The notes under the pieces are model-generated. The model did no database searches, was not told the DNA's origin, and saw only the letters and a list, made by a program, of their open reading frames with translations. Of a stretch of DNA of 64,000 nt, positions 45,757 to 57,319 are shown one piece after another. The position numbers were made by a program, and so were the translations under genes. This stretch comes from Chinchilla lanigera (lineage: Eukaryota > Chordata > Mammalia > Rodentia > Chinchillidae): positions 9,060,297 to 9,124,296 of the forward strand of contig NW_004955480.1 in assembly GCF_000276665.1 (NCBI RefSeq). The letters are read 5' to 3'. The stretch's first letter is position 1, and every line of letters begins with the position of its first letter.

Positions 45757-46085
45757 ACAGGTTGAGTATCCCTTGTCTGAAATGCTTGGCATCAGAAATA
45801 TTTTAGATTTTGCATTTTTTTCTGATTTTGTAATATTGCACATACATAATGAAATATCTTGGTGATGGAATCCAAGTCTAAACACAAAATTCATTCATGT
45901 TTGATAAGCACCTTAAGCAACATTGCCTGAAGCTAATTTTATATAATAATTTTAAGGGTCCTGTGTTTTGACTTGACCAGTTACAGAGGTCAGATGTGGA
46001 ATGTCCCACTTGTAGGATCTTGTCTGGATTCAAAAGGTTTTGGAGAATTTTTGATTTTGGATTTTTGTGTTATAGGTATTTAAGA
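45757..46085. mobile_element. Tigger-like (MER28/Tigger2-type) nonautonomous DNA transposon
   Basis: The left terminus 'caggttgagtatcccttgtct' and the right terminal stretch 'ttttggagaatttttgatttt' form the degraded terminal inverted repeats. The interior is collinear with the family: 'acatacataatgaaatatctt', 'gatggaatccaagtctaaaca' and 'gcctgaagctaattttat'. It has no transposase coding potential. Confidence 0.72.
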
Positions 46086-46199
46086 AAGAAGGAACACAAA
46101 ATTCATCATTAAAGAGCACACTGATTTCTTCTACTTATGGCCAATTTTGGTAGCTGCTAGAATGATGGAATAAAGGTCAAACAGCCATTGGGTGCTCAC

Positions 46200-46375
46200 C
46201 TTGTGTGAAGGTTTTTCCATATAATATTTCTATAATGCAGTCCTCACGGCATCAATGTAAATTAAGTAGTGCTCCCCGATTGAGAGGTTGGTAGAAGGGA
46301 AGCCAGGAGTGCTAAGCAAGTCATCCAAGGTTACAGAATGAGTGAATACCAGGACTGGGACCCACACCAAGTTTT
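46200..46375 (-). repeat. MIR SINE, antisense
   Basis: Antisense MIR: 'gattgagaggttggtagaagg', 'gcaagtcatccaaggttacag' and 'gagtgaataccaggactggg'. Confidence 0.68.
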
Positions 46376-46934
46376 GACTCTTCATCCTATGCTATTTAAA
46401 AACAGTCTCCTTTATGCCTTGGAGAGAAGATCCTGTTTTAAGAAAAAAAAATCTCTTCTTTGAGAAAGCTTGAATTTTTACCTTCCCTGTGACTAACATG
46501 AGAAAGGACTGACATTCCAGTCCTCTCCCATCCCCGAAGGCACTGGCTCACCCCTTGTGGCAGCTCCTGCAAGTTTTGGATCCTCAGTAAGACACCGTGT
46601 GGAGTCAAATGGTTTGATGGACAGTGTCCTGCCCACCGTTTGAGCCCAGCTTTAATGAGAGATTTCAGGGGCTGCATAATGACAGTTCAGAGCCCTGCTG
46701 TTCATCACCTGCCTGCTACTGGCCTCAGAAAGCTCTATCGGGTCACCAAACATCTTATGGCCAATATGTGACAAAAATGATGTCAGCTGAACTCTTCCAA
46801 GGACACGAGAAGCTAGTTACTTGCTTACCAAGTGTCCTCAAGAGGAATAGCTCATAGCTGGTCACTTCTGACAGGTTAAAAGGCTGTTTCCTCACCACTG
46901 GCTGAAGCCAGAGCATGTGAATTCTCACAGTAAA

Positions 46935-47310
46935 CTCATCATGAAATGTTGACTACAATTTATTTTGGAGACTTGCTGTGGAGTACAACCCTGGGTACAC
47001 TCCTTTCCTCCCCGCACCATGAACATGCCCTTGGCATGTCACAAGCTCCGCCTTCCTGCTAGTGGTGCAAGCTTTCCCCCCAATCTGTGAGTCTGAGCTG
47101 GCCTGGTGATGTGCTTTGGCCAATGAATGTGGCAGAAGTCATGAAGTGTCAGGTCTCAGCCTCTGCTCACTGTCTTTTGGGACTTTGCCCAGTTCCAAGG
47201 TAAACAAGTTGGGGCTAGCCTGCAGAGGATGAGCAACCTTAGGCAGAGACAAGGCATTGCAGCCAGAGCCATCTGAGACCAAGACTTCCAGCCTGCAGCT
47301 CAGTTGCAGA
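46935..47310 (+). mobile_element. MLT1-type LTR, 3' end missing
   Basis: Sense order: 'gagctggcctggtgatgtgc', 'tttggccaatgaatgtggcag', 'cttttgggactttgcccag' and 'gcattgcagccagagccatc', ending in a degraded 'cagcctgcagctcag'. The expected 3' 'ttgttttaagccactg' part is absent. Confidence 0.62.
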
Positions 47311-47559
47311 TTCACTCACTATATTTCCATTTCTGTGTGAAACCTGAGCATAAACATTGGCAAAATGTTTATCATGAAAAAATCACTGCGAAAACAGTGA
47401 TAGAAATAATCAGTGAACTTTGGCATGATTGATTATGAAGGCGAGGGGAAAAAAGTGTGTGTGATGTAGAGTCTATAGTAGACAGACAATGCTTGCTAAG
47501 CGCTCTGTGAAGGGTCAAGTGATCTTGTGCATATGCTCTCACATTCGTTCTCCCCATCC

Positions 47560-47770
47560 TGAAGGTACCAGTTTATCTAATATTTTCCTGGTACAAGGTA
47601 CTGGATTCACATATGTTACAAAATGTAATTCTAACCCCCACCATATGAGATATGTCTTGTCACTTCATAGCTAAAGAACCTGACCCTTGGGGAGGTTTGG
47701 TGAATGGACTGAGCTTATGGCTCTAGAGAAAAAGTGACAGAGCTGAGGTTTGACCTCAGGTATGATCTGA
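47560..47770 (-). repeat. MIR SINE, antisense
   Basis: Antisense MIR: 'aaggtactggattcacatatg', 'catagctaaagaacctgaccc' and 'gacagagctgaggtttgacc'. Confidence 0.65.
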
Positions 47771-47779
47771 ATGTCAGAG

Positions 47780-48740
47780 CTGTGCTTTCTACCCCTCGGC
47801 TTGGCTTTCACTTCCCTGTTCCTTTCAAAAGAGGAACTTTTCATCTTATTTTTAGAGAAGCACTCTGAGTTTGTCTAAGAACATCCAATTAATGAATGTA
47901 AGCACTGGATTTTCATCCTAAGACTCATTGAACCTAAAATCCAAATTTGCGGATGTTCATTGCTAAGAAATATGTACTAAATGAAGGAGAATGTGTTTAT
48001 ATGTGTGTTATTTCTTTGTTTTAGAAACATGTTCTGTTCTGTTTGAATGTTTTAAAAGCCCATGTTTTGCAAACCCCAAATTGTAACAGAAAGCAGGTTG
48101 TAAAGAAACTGGTGAGAGTTATTGCCCAGAAAAACCAGCTGGGAAGCATTTCATGTCAATCTTATTATTGCTTTTAAATTAGCACTGACTTCAAAACTCT
48201 TTGAAGTAGCTGGCAGGGAATGCCTAGATTGGGAAAAACAATCACTACGGGGTATTCTCAGCAGGCATGTGCTTTATAAATGTTTCTTCTCTTTATGCCT
48301 TGGCACTGGGAAAGGTTGGAAAGGAGGTGGAGGGATCTTAGCAGGAAGCTTCCAGCTGATGTGGATGCCAGGAAGACCAAATTAGCCTGTCCTTCTCAGT
48401 AGCAAAAGCCCAAGCAGAGGGAATAAATTACTTATGGCAATGGCCAAAGCTGCTGACAACTTCAGAGACTGCTGTGTGGGTGTGGTCTTTCCATGTCAAG
48501 CTGACTAGAAGACACTGAGAAGCTCTGATGCTTGGGCTTTGATGGATTCCAACCAAAGAGCAGAGTGAAGTTAAAGTGCATAATGGTTCACAGTGCTTGA
48601 AAAAGAAATACCAAGAGATCCCTGTGTCCCACCTTATACTGCTGCCTAAAATTCTCCACAGGCCAAAATCTAAGACAGGGCTCAGAGTGTACTTCTTCTT
48701 TGAAACTATTGATAGATCCTGGAACTTCTCTATCTTTAGA
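47780..48740. other. No recognisable feature (about 1 kb)
   Basis: Unique sequence. Chance frames of up to 112 codons on the minus strand (48428-48766) resemble nothing known. Confidence 0.4.
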
Positions 48741-48751
48741 CAGAACTTACC

Positions 48752-48795
48752 TATCTGTCCATCCATCTATCCATCCATCCATCCATCCATCCATT
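48752..48795 (+). repeat. (ATCC)n microsatellite
   Basis: About ten nearly perfect ATCC units. Confidence 0.9.
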
Positions 48796-49262
48796 GATCA
48801 GTCCACCCAGCACTGGATGACTTCTTACTCTATGCTTGATATTACCAGGCCTTAGCAATCACAGATCCTCAGGAAAACAAGGTCCCCTTCCTCTTTGTGA
48901 TGCTTCAGTCTTGTGAAAAGTGTGAAGCCCACCCCCAAAATAGACAAAATATGTGCCCAAGGCACCAACAAAGCATACACACCAAGATAATGTTTGAAAA
49001 CAATCTGATCCTTTCGTACTCACAACTTGATTGTCAACATGGGAACATCACAACTTGCTTGAACGTCCTTGCATATGTTTATCCTGTAGGGCATTATTAT
49101 ATTAAATTAGAGGAATTGCAACCTTTCGAAGAGTTAGGGACTCAAAAGGAAACTATGAGCGGTTAGCTAAATGCTCTGAGAAGAAAGTTTGTGAGCTATA
49201 ACATGAGAAGTATGCTGGGACTCTGTGCACATGAGTATGCATATACATGTGTACGTGGAGTT

Positions 49263-49263
<1 letters not shown>

Positions 49264-49299
<36 letters not shown>
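49264..49299 (+). repeat. (GT)n microsatellite
   Basis: About 18 uninterrupted GT units, preceded by alternating purine-pyrimidine sequence ('gtatgcatatacatgtgtacg') that could favour Z-DNA. Confidence 0.95.
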
Positions 49300-49301
<2 letters not shown>

Positions 49302-49309
49302 AGGGAATC

Positions 49310-51825
49310 ATGAAGGAGAAAAAACTAGAAAAGTGATCATTTTCTCTGTCTGCTCTTCTAATGCCTGGATGGCTTTTTCCGATTTCTGCTTTAATCACCT
49401 TTATATTCACTTGTGCAGATACCTTAGGGCCCTGCCTGTCACATAGCCTGTGAGCAACTCAACAAGACATGCCCATAGCGACCTACTGCAAACTCAGTTT
49501 TCTGCCTCAGTGGTTTTCCTGCTTCATGGACAGGTAAACAAGAAGTTTGAGGGAGTCAGTGTCTTCAGGAGCAGACTTCCTTCTCCTTAGTGGAGAGTGG
49601 GTGGAAGTTAGGTGTAAAACAGCCCAGCTTAGGGCTATGGATGGAATCATTCACAGGTATGATCTACAGCATGTCCCAGAGCTGTACAAGTTGGACTGAG
49701 CCCTCAGTAACCAGCATGAGAGCCAACCCAGTGTGACCGACTTCCCTGCCCAGTTCCCTTGTTTATTCCTGCACTAGTTATCCTGTGTTGTCTCCAAATA
49801 GACCTCTTCATCACCCATCCTGGTCACCAGCAACGGACTCTCACCCATCCTGGAAGAGTTAGCTGCTAAGGGAATTACACTGAAGGTGACAACTCTTCTC
49901 TCAGTGCAGGTTGAGTCCAAGACAAAGCCCAGGATAGGGCAGGATTTAAATAAATATTGAGGGAATACATTAATGAATAGATAAGTGGATAATGGTGTGT
50001 GCATGACTCTTCCCTCTGATTTTTAATTAAAACCAAATGCATTCTAATAATAACACTTTGGAGGAGAAAAATCAAATTCTTTTTGGAAATCAACTGACAG
50101 ATGACTGGAAGCACCAAAGCAGGGCTTGGAGGAAGGCGAGAAGCTGTGCTGAGGCCACCCTGAGCCAGCTTCTCCTTCCACAAGCTAAAGACACCCCCGA
50201 CGGCCTGCCTTCTCTTTGTGGCAATTTTGATCAGATTCCCAGATTCCATGGAGAAAGTATTCACAAGATAAAGGGCAAGGAGAACCTGATAGATCATCTA
50301 TAGTGCTCAGAAAAATAATGACACCTGTTTAGTAATTTATTCAATGAATTTGTTTGTAGATGTATATTCATTCAGTAATTTCTTTACTCAGGAGTTGATC
50401 ATTCTTTGATTGATTCATTTTCTCCCTGTATAGCTGACTCAGTTTCATGCACAGCAGCTGGTCCTTAAAATCATGCTGTCTAGAAACAAAATGCCTGTGT
50501 TGGCCTCCAGGCTGTGCTTCCTCAGGCTTCTTAGCCTGTGTGGGTTTTAGGTCCCTCATGTAGATGGGAATAAAGGAATGCTCTCTCTGAGAAAGTTACC
50601 TGATGAGTGTTGCATGCTGAGACTTTAGAACAATGCTGGCACATAGTCACAACAGGCTCAGTGGTCACATGAGCCTTCAGAAAAATACAACGGGCTGTGC
50701 TGGAGGGTTTTCACCCCTTCATTTCTGCTTCACTTCTCTTTTTCTATTTCTAGCTTCCTCTCTCCGACACAGACACCAAATCAGCCTAGGGTGGGGGACT
50801 CAGTGTCCAACATCCAAATCGATCATGAAATTTTAACCTACATATATCTCTGTGGGCGTCGTGTGCCATGTTTACCTCTTCATCTGCCATTGGGGACTGA
50901 GCATCTGGGATCTTCAAGCTAGGCTTTTGTTGTTCTGCATCATTTTCCTGCTCTGATTTCCAAGAATCCTTGCTCCACCGCTGCTTTTTTTTTTTTTTTT
51001 AAATAAAATTCAGCTCTTTCTGCATGTGGTAGGGGATTAACCAAGGACTTCTTCTTGGAAGCCTCAATGTTTAGACTGCAAAAGGAGACAGTAGATGTGG
51101 GGCAATTCTTAGTTTCTGCCACAGAGGATCTCTGTAGCTACCTAGTATCCAAACTGGCAGGTAGAGCACAAGCAACCCCTTTCCAAGGGAGAGGACTCCA
51201 GTATCCCATCCAGGTGTTGTATTTTGCTAAAATTTGATCTCAGAAGAGATGCAGTTTTCTCCACTAGGTCAAATTTGGTGTGAACCCCAGTGATCTACAA
51301 ATCTACACAACCTACCTACACCCCACACACCTGACAATCAGGGGAGAAACAGAAACCGCAGAACTTTAGAATGAACTTCCATTCATTAAAGGTAGTGGTG
51401 GACACGTACTACAGCTGTCAGCTCAGAGCAAAAAGCAATCTTTGCAGGGTAGTCCCCTGTTTAACAACTTGAAAGGTTTATATATGCTTTGGAAAGTTCC
51501 ATATACAAGAAGTTAAAGCTGGACATCTTATCATGTCAGAGATTTTTAAATCTGAAGACCCTGGATTTTAATTGCTGATCTCAGTGAGCTCTCCCTCCCC
51601 CACCCCAACCTGATAGTCCCCTGAAACAACAAGCTTTGATCAGGAAGCACTACACTTCCTCTCATTTTATCAGCAAGTTTATTTAATGCTAAGATTGCAG
51701 CTTCTAATACTGGATTTCAGTTAGGTGGTGATCTTTTAAGCCCTCTAATTATGTATATTTAAGGGGGCTAGGTGACAGCCTGCAGGTAAAGCAAAACTAT
51801 TTCTGGTGATTTCTTCTTATAAATG
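49310..51825. other. Mostly unique sequence (about 2.5 kb)
   Basis: No gene is seen. A T-run of about 18 bases at 50984-51000, followed by 'gtggtaggggattaaccaagg' at 51027-51047, may be the remnant of an antisense ID or B1-dID element. Frames of up to 140 codons on the minus strand (49875-50297) are unassigned. Confidence 0.4.
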
Positions 51826-51829
51826 GATA

Positions 51830-52420
51830 GATGTTGTTGACCTCACTTTTTATTGTGGAATGTTGCTGAAATGTCACATGGTATCGTCACATATCGTCTG
51901 TTTTGGCAGCCTCTCTGATGGTCCCTCATGGTCTCTGTCTCCTGGAACTTACCTCTCTTTGAGCATGGGCTGGGTTTAGCGATTGGCTTCTCATTATGGA
52001 ATGCACTGGAGTGCTGGGTCCTACTGTGTGATGAAGACATGGCTACCCTCTCTCTCACTCTCTCACTCACTCTTTGCAAAGCCAGATGTCATGTTGTACG
52101 CAGCCCTCTGAAGTCCACATGGCAAGAGTGAGGAAAACCTTTTGATGAATGTCCAGTGAGGTATGGGGGCCTTCTGTCCAACAGCTGCTGGAGAGCTCAG
52201 TCCTGCCAATAACTCCATCAGTGAGTTTCTAAGTGGGTTTCCCTCAGTCTGCGGATGAGACTGCAGTCCCAATGACACCTTTATCTCAAACCAGAAGAAG
52301 TCTTTGTCCAGAAGGAGCTATCTAAGCTGTGCATAGATTCCTGATCCACAGAAACATGAGGTAAATGTTTGCTGCATTAAGTTGTGAAATTTTGGAGTCA
52401 TTTTTATGCAACAAATGTGT
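51830..52420 (+). mobile_element. MLT1-type LTR, sense
   Basis: Late MLT1 landmarks: 'agctgctggagagctcagtcc', 'agatgagactgcagtcccaat'-like sequence, 'agattcctgatccacagaaac' and 'tgctgcattaagttgtgaaat'. The left half is diverged, and the start is approximate. Confidence 0.65.
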
Positions 52421-52429
52421 ATTCACCAA

Positions 52430-53375
52430 TATCCTGCAAATGTTACTTCTTTCTGTCTCAGTGGTATACGCTCAGTGAGTATGTGATCTGGGTTCTAACT
52501 TCTGTCAGACAACTGCCTGGCAAACTGTTTTGCAGCCAGATAGGACAGGAGCCTAGCTTTCCTTCCTGCAGTGCCCTAGTCTTTACTATTTGTCTTGAAT
52601 GCCTTATTGGACAAAAGGATGCTACATTTTAGGTTATGTGTCTTGTACTAACCCTTTTGTAGAAAGTGAATCCTGCATCATTTCATGTTAGTCAAGCTGC
52701 ATCTCATAGACACTCCCAGTTATGGTGGCACATGCTGAAAGGAGGTTTTGTTTCAGTGTCATAGGAGGGAGGTTAGCAGTAGACAAACGTGACTGCTTTG
52801 TTGCTTCTACATTCATCAGTGTCCCAGTCTCCTGTCTGTGCTTGGAGCTTGGCATGCAGCTTGAACACCACCCCATGGTCCAGAATGGTTGCTTTAGGTG
52901 TACGCAGCACATCCGCATTCCACAGAGGACACAGAAGGTAAGTCTGTCATTTGAGCTGAGTCAGCAACCTCTGAGGACCCTGCCTAGAAATGACTTCCAT
53001 ACATTTTTTTGTATAGCAGAAAAAAAGATGTTTAAAAGGTAGGATACCATGTAAATGTTCTACTCCAAAATTTCCTGAACATTTTATTCCACAAATAAAT
53101 AATATCATAATTTTTTACATTGGATGCCATCCATCCTAGTGACAATAAAGAACCAGGTAGTGAAACATTATTTCTTTCACTTTTATATACCATCTGTACT
53201 ATTGTTATATAATGTGCTTTTAGGTCAAGTTACTTTTTAAAACTTAATTATATCCAAAATAAAAACATTGCTACTTCCTACTAGGAAGTAATGCTTTTCA
53301 TAAAGTTGTAGAAAACTAAACAAAATAAAATAAAATGTTATAAAATTACAACATCAACTTTATAGACTTTGTATG
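52430..53375. other. No recognisable feature (about 0.9 kb)
   Basis: Unique and increasingly AT-rich toward 53340. A 106-codon plus frame (52722-53042) has no known domain. Confidence 0.4.
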
Positions 53376-53384
53376 ACTTAGAAT

Positions 53385-54060
53385 CATGGAATTCTTGTCT
53401 TTCTGTATTTGGCTTATTTCCCTTACCTAATGATCCCCAGTTGCATCCACATTGTCACAAAATACAGGATTTTGTCTTTTTCATGGCTAAATAGTATGTT
53501 GTTGTGCATATATATCAGTTTCTTTATCCACTCATCAGCTGATAGTGTTTGGGTCTTTCTATTTTTGGACTACTATAAGTAGTGCTGCAACAAACAAGGA
53601 AGTACAGCTATCTCTTGCAGTGCTGATCTCACTTCCTTGAATATGTGTGGAATCTAAAAGAAGCATTGCTCTTACAGAAGCTGACAGCAGTTAGCACAGA
53701 CCAGGAAGCATATGGCAGAGGGAGTATTAGGGGATGGTGGATCAGTGGGTGCCAAGTTATTGTTAGGTAGAAGCAAGACATTGTGGTGTTCGATTCTACA
53801 GCAGAGTGACTTTAGATAATGATAGGATATTTTACATTTCAAAAGGCTGGAAGAAATGATTTTGAAAGTTTTTATCATCAAGAAATGATAAATCATTGAA
53901 GAGGTAGACATATCGGTTCCCGGTACCGGAGAAAACCCAAAAAAAAAAGAAGAGGTAGACATATTACCCTGATTCACATGTTATACAGTGTCTATGTGTC
54001 TAAAAGATCGTGTCATTCCATTAATACATAGTATTTTTGTGTTTGCATGCACCAGTTTAA
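53385..54060 (+). mobile_element. L1 3' end with 5' inversion
   Basis: The left part (53385-53639) is antisense L1 ORF2 end: 'ggctaaatagtatgttgttg', 'tttctttatccactcatc' and 'gtagtgctgcaacaaacaa'. The right part (53640-54060) is sense L1 3' UTR: 'atgtgtggaatctaaaaga', 'ttcgattctacagcagagtga' and 'ttaccctgattcacatg'. The left edge of the inverted part ends in L1 at the point where the right part begins. A short ID insertion lies at 53914-53948. Confidence 0.85.
53914..53948 (+). mobile_element. 35-base 5'-truncated ID SINE insertion with target-site duplication
   Basis: The insert holds the last 25 or so bases of an ID body ('cggttcccggtaccggagaa', then 'aaccc') plus an A-tail of about 10 bases. 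It is flanked by a perfect 16-base duplication, 'gaagaggtagacatat', at 53898-53913 and 53949-53964. The 3' body end matches the 'gattcccggta' with which the window ends. Confidence 0.9.
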
Positions 54061-54655
54061 AATAGATACACTGAACAATATTTTAAAATTACATTTAGAT
54101 ATTGATCTGAGGCCACCCTTGTCCTGTTCTTGTCTCTGCTAAAAATGAAGATGCGCAAGTTTCCTGTGGTTGCTCTTTCCCGGAAGAAGAAGCATTGTGG
54201 ACAGAGTAACTTTCTCCTTACACCATTAAGTATAATTTAATATCCTGTTTGCCCACCACCTAAATTGTCTCAATGTCACTAAAGATCTACATTTTACACT
54301 TGGAAATACACTCTAGTGCATTCTTTTGACCGGTGAGGAAATCAATATTCCAGAGGCCCAGTGAGATTCCCTGGTGGCCCCTCGGTTCTTTGTAACGTGT
54401 GTCAAGAATTTACTGCCTGACCCCGCAGTCAGCTGTTTCAGAGTCCACCTCCACCTACTTGACCATGAGCTCTCTGAAGGCTGAGCCTCATTGATCTTCG
54501 TCCCTAGGGCAAGGTGCTCAGCCTGTCCAGAATCAATGCATTTAGCAGGCAGGAGCTAATGGAGCACAGTTTGTGTACAAGGATAAAACTAAGGCATGCA
54601 TCTTCTGGCTCTGCCTTCATGATGGGCTGCAAGTCAAGCTGACAGTAAGGAGGGA

Positions 54656-54658
<3 letters not shown>

Positions 54659-54705
<47 letters not shown>

Positions 54706-54767
54706 CAGAGAGACAGAGAGACAAAGAGACAGAGAAACAAAGCGAGAGACTGAGAGAGAGAGAGATA
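54659..54767 (+). repeat. (GA)n / (GACA)n purine microsatellite
   Basis: A pure (AG)n run to about 54696 is followed by (GAGACA)n-like units. The open frames across it (Arg/Glu on one strand, Leu/Ser on the other) are artefacts. Confidence 0.95.
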
Positions 54768-54779
54768 TCACTTTGATTC

Positions 54780-55495
54780 CAAGAACAGAGAATAAAAGGA
54801 TTTTAAATGCTCTGCCACATTTTAGAACAGGGTTACTTATGCTTTTTTAAAAAATATTAAACTACTGTGCATATAATAGTAGGTGAAAAATTAGCAATAA
54901 TTCAAAGTGAAAACTAACAGGAAGTTAGCTCAATGGTCTTCCTATTGATGACAACTACAGGAATAATGACAGCTCTCACCGAGCATTTTGGATGTAGCAG
55001 CGAAACTCCTAAATACTGGAACTATCTCCTAAGATAGATGCTATCACTATTTCCATATTCCTCACAGAAAACTCAAGTGGCCACAAGACAGGACAGCCAG
55101 TGAGTGATGAGAAGGCCCTTGTTATTTCTGTACCTCTCCAGCTCTTCCTGGCCTTGCCTGGCTTCTGTTGCAGGGGCTGCAGTAGAACTGACTCTGCATG
55201 AGTTCCACTGACTTGAGGCAGATGTGGTCTGAAGCCCTCATCCCAAGCATCCCTCAAAGTCTGCCTGCTGACACCCATCCTGCCCTGTTGCTTCCAAGTG
55301 ACCTCAGCCCCAGTATCCCTTGTCTCCTGTGCACACCCAGCCCGGAAGAAGCAGAAGTTCAATGCTGCATGAGGCCAAGCTTTGATCAGAAGGATATGGA
55401 ACCAGGTGGAGTGATTCTTCTCCTGGACATGCTGTGTTTCATTTATTTTATATATTTTCTTCAGGGACAGGATTAAGCAGTAGTTGTACCTGGAG
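54780..55495. other. No recognisable feature (about 0.7 kb)
   Basis: Unique sequence. A 166-codon minus-strand frame (55009-55509) is the longest outside repeats. Its translation has no domain I recognise, and I see no splice or promoter evidence for it. Confidence 0.4.
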
Positions 55496-55499
55496 AGGT

Positions 55500-56138
55500 C
55501 AAATTGCAATACAATCTTTTTAAAAATCTAACCCATAGTTGTGCATATTTATGGGGCAGAATATGATATTTTGATATATGTACACAATGTGTAACAATCA
55601 AAATTAGGGTAATTAGCACATTTACCAACTTAAACATCCACAGTATGTTTTGTGCTTTGGGAACATTCAAGATCCTGTCTTTAGATATTTCAAAATATGC
55701 ACTATATTATATTAACTATAGTCATCCTACTCTGTGTAGAGCACTAGAACTTCTCCTGACTATCTTTGTACCCATTAACCAACATCTCTACAGCCCCACC
55801 CATATTTTCAAGTTTTGGTCACTGCTGTTCTGCTCTCTATTTCAGTGAGATGAACTTTTTAAACGCCTATGTGGTCTTCCACTTCTATCTGTGTTATCAG
55901 AACTGGTTGGATTTCATCCTTCTGTGGTTGAATAGTATTCCGTTGTCTACATGTACCACAGTTTTTGAATGTGTTCATCTGTCAGTGAATGCCTGTGCTG
56001 ATTCCGTACCTTGCCTATTACACGTATTACTGTGATCATGAACATGGGAGTACAGACACCTATTTGATGTGCTGATATCATTTTCTTTGAATGTATAGCC
56101 AGCTTTAGATTGCTAGACCCTATGGCAGTTCTGGTTAT
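55500..56138 (-). mobile_element. L1 3' end and 3' UTR, antisense
   Basis: Antisense L1 in order from its 3' end: 'gtgcatatttatggggcaga', 'atgatattttgatatatgta', 'tttgtacccattaaccaacat', 'gttgaatagtattccgttgtc' and 'aacatgggagtacagacacc'. The type is the older mammalian L1M class. Confidence 0.88.
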
Positions 56139-56278
56139 TATTATTATTATTATTTTTTTTTTATTTTGAGAGGGTCTCACTGTATCGTGCAAGCTGGCCT
56201 CAAACTCGCAGTGATCCTCCTGCCTCAGCCACTTCAGCGCTGGGATTACCGCCATATGCAACCATGCTCAGCAGTTCT
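56139..56278 (-). mobile_element. B1 SINE, antisense
   Basis: Antisense B1: a (TTA)n/T-rich tail, 'gagagggtctcactgtatcg', 'ctcgcagtgatcctcctgcc' and 'gctgggattaccgccatatgc'. The flanking 'gcagttct' on both sides (near 56125 and 56272) may be a short target-site duplication. It is inserted at the end of the antisense L1. Confidence 0.85.
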
Positions 56279-56284
56279 TTTGAA

Positions 56285-57315
56285 GATATGTAAAGAACTC
56301 AACAGTAACAACAAAATAATATTCCAATTTAAAAATGAGAAAATGATTTGAACAGACTCTTCTCAAACAAAGACTAACAGTTATAAGGAAATCTGCTAAA
56401 TATCACTAATCATCAAGGAAATTGAAATAAAAGGCATAGTGAAAAATCATTTCACCCCTGCCAGAATGGCTAAAATGAAAAGATAGATAGTTACACAGTT
56501 AGTTCTCCTTAGTTCATTAGAAAGAAAGTTTTGTGCTACTATTGTTAGGACAGGGTCTCATGCCTATGTCTTGTACTTTGAATACTAGGAAGGCAATAAT
56601 ACACAAAGCATCAACTTGTAACTGTCCTATTAACCTGTTTTGAAACTCAGTTTCACTGTTATGTTTATCTTTTTCTCTTTAAAATTTAAATAAATACCAT
56701 GTTTTGGAAAGTATACAGAGGAAGGGGAATTCCTATACACTGTTACTGGCAATATTGAAAATCTGGAAAACAGGTAATGCATCTTTTATTGGTCTCCCCT
56801 TTCTTTCTATTTCTCCTTCATTTCTCCTCACTCCTAGTCTCTGGGGATACACAATAAAGAACTGCCACACGAGTCTTCACCTTCCCATCTGCTTTCCAAG
56901 TAACCCAGGCTATGGCGGCCCAGGTATGTCTGCTTCTAAAGTCCATGCCCAAGACACCGTGCTGTAGTGATTTTAAGTATTGTGTCAAGGGAACTACTCA
57001 GTTATGGAAAGGTAAATATCCCAAAAGTCGGAGAGTGGTAACTAAAAGGAAAGGGGAGAGGAGAGAAGGAATTTGGATAATAGGCACAAAAATGCAGGAG
57101 AATAGAAGAAATAAGTTCCAGTACTCTATAGTACAGAGGACTGAGTGTAGCTTAGCAATTTATTATATGTTTTATAAAGAGGTAGAAGAGATAGTTCACA
57201 GACTCCCACCACCAAGGCATGATTAAGTTTAAGGAACTAGAAATGTTAATTATTCTGACTTGATCGTTACATATTGTGTACATCTATCAAATTATCACAC
57301 TGTCAGTTAAACACA
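56285..57315 (+). mobile_element. L1 3' portion, sense, interrupted
   Basis: Sense L1 in three collinear blocks. The first is 56290-56485 ('taaagaactcaacagtaaca', 'aatatcactaatcatcaagg', 'cagaatggctaaaatg'). The second is about 56700-56775 ('cctatacactgttactggc'). The third is about 57015-57315, the 3' UTR ('tagaagaaataagttccagta', 'gatcgttacatattgtgtaca'). Non-L1 sequence of about 215 and 240 bases separates the blocks. Confidence 0.8.
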
Positions 57316-57319
57316 TTCA

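Noticed and set aside
48752..48795. Possible CRISPR-like array
   Set aside because: It is an ATCC microsatellite in a mammalian genome, with no spacers.
55009..55509. 166-codon minus-strand frame
   Set aside because: The longest frame outside repeats, but no domain, no splice context and no promoter were seen. A frame of this size is expected by chance in 64 kb read six ways.
55500..57315. Single twin-primed L1
   Set aside because: Both halves contain their own 3' UTR, so they cannot be one inverted copy. They were recorded as a head-to-head pair instead.
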